From: Primula veris
Taxonomy: Eukaryota; Streptophyta; Magnoliopsida; Ericales; Primulaceae
DNA: 64,000 nt
Assembly: GCA_963682055.1 (NCBI GenBank)
Contig: OY821749.1
Location: 29,209,631 to 29,273,630, forward strand
Direction of reading: 5' to 3'
Numbering within the stretch: the stretch's first letter is position 1; each line of letters begins with the position of its first letter. The notes beneath the pieces were generated by a model, which saw only the letters and a program-made list of their open reading frames with translations, was not told where the DNA came from and did no database searches. Both the position numbers and the translations under genes were made by a program. Shown one piece after another: positions 63,861 to 64,000 of the stretch.

Positions 63861-64000
63861 AAAATTTCTGGAGCTACTTTGTGCTGGTTGCTGCTGCTTA
63901 AAGTTTGCCTTCCAATAGGAGAGCAAAAAAAAGGAAAAAAAAATCCTAAATCAAAGTGACACTAATTTTAGCCAGTTTCTTTATTTTCTTTTTGAAAGCT

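Noticed and set aside
1..64000. tRNA, rRNA or snoRNA genes
   Set aside because: No TFIIIB/C box pair with cloverleaf potential, rRNA core or box C/D arrangement was recognised by eye; a covariance-model scan would be needed to exclude small ones.

Overview
This is a 64-kb piece of AT-rich nuclear DNA from a flowering plant, almost certainly a eudicot. The evidence is intron-rich genes with GT-AG introns, plant-type protein families (SGR9-like RING ligase, plant kinesin-5, PAH-type lipin), a Ty1/copia LTR retrotransposon and many MITEs. The species cannot be fixed from the sequence alone. All exon models were built by hand from splice signals, reading-frame continuity and family motifs.

Layout. 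At 1.3-2.1 kb lies an intronless SGR9-like RING-H2 E3 ligase gene on the minus strand, followed by 4.5 kb of gene-free AT-rich DNA. A complete but coding-dead Ty1/copia element occupies 6.66-13.8 kb, with 214-bp LTRs, a 5-bp target duplication, PBS and PPT. It ends about 310 bp before the start codon of a plus-strand ELG1/ATAD5-like AAA+ ATPase gene (14.1-26.3 kb, 18 coding exons, 1505 aa). Convergent to that is a minus-strand SGTA-like TPR co-chaperone gene (27.5-36.0 kb, 10 exons, 440 aa). A hAT-like MITE, a low-complexity block and a Tourist-like MITE fill 36-39 kb. A minus-strand kinesin-5 gene (40.8-47.7 kb, 22 exons, 1005 aa) follows, then a small unrecognised acidic gene on the minus strand that carries an apparent 1-bp frameshift (50.1-50.6 kb). 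A foldback element, a Tourist-like MITE and a MITE with a perfect 55-bp inverted repeat lie between 48.6 and 55.3 kb. A plus-strand PAH-type phosphatidate phosphatase (lipin) gene starts at 56.8 kb and runs off the window before its last exon(s).

The genes are unrelated housekeeping functions (PCNA unloading, spindle motor, chaperone, lipid metabolism, ubiquitin ligation), each with its own promoter; nothing suggests a functional cluster.

The most unusual signal is inside the copia element. About 20 short hairpins share an almost constant loop (CCTGTCGT or CCAGTCGA type), but their self-complementary arms differ from site to site. All eight exact CCTGTCGT octamers found on the plus strand of the window lie in this element, and every one is flanked by inverted arms. 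The LTRs differ at only 4 of 214 positions although gag-pol is wrecked, which suggests recent movement as a non-autonomous element. Other points worth a look: a 73-aa tandem repeat array inside the ELG1-like protein, a kinesin-5 motor with substitutions in switch I and the P-loop, a duplicated first exon and large inverted repeats in ELG1 intron 1, and a Helitron 3' end in a PAH intron.
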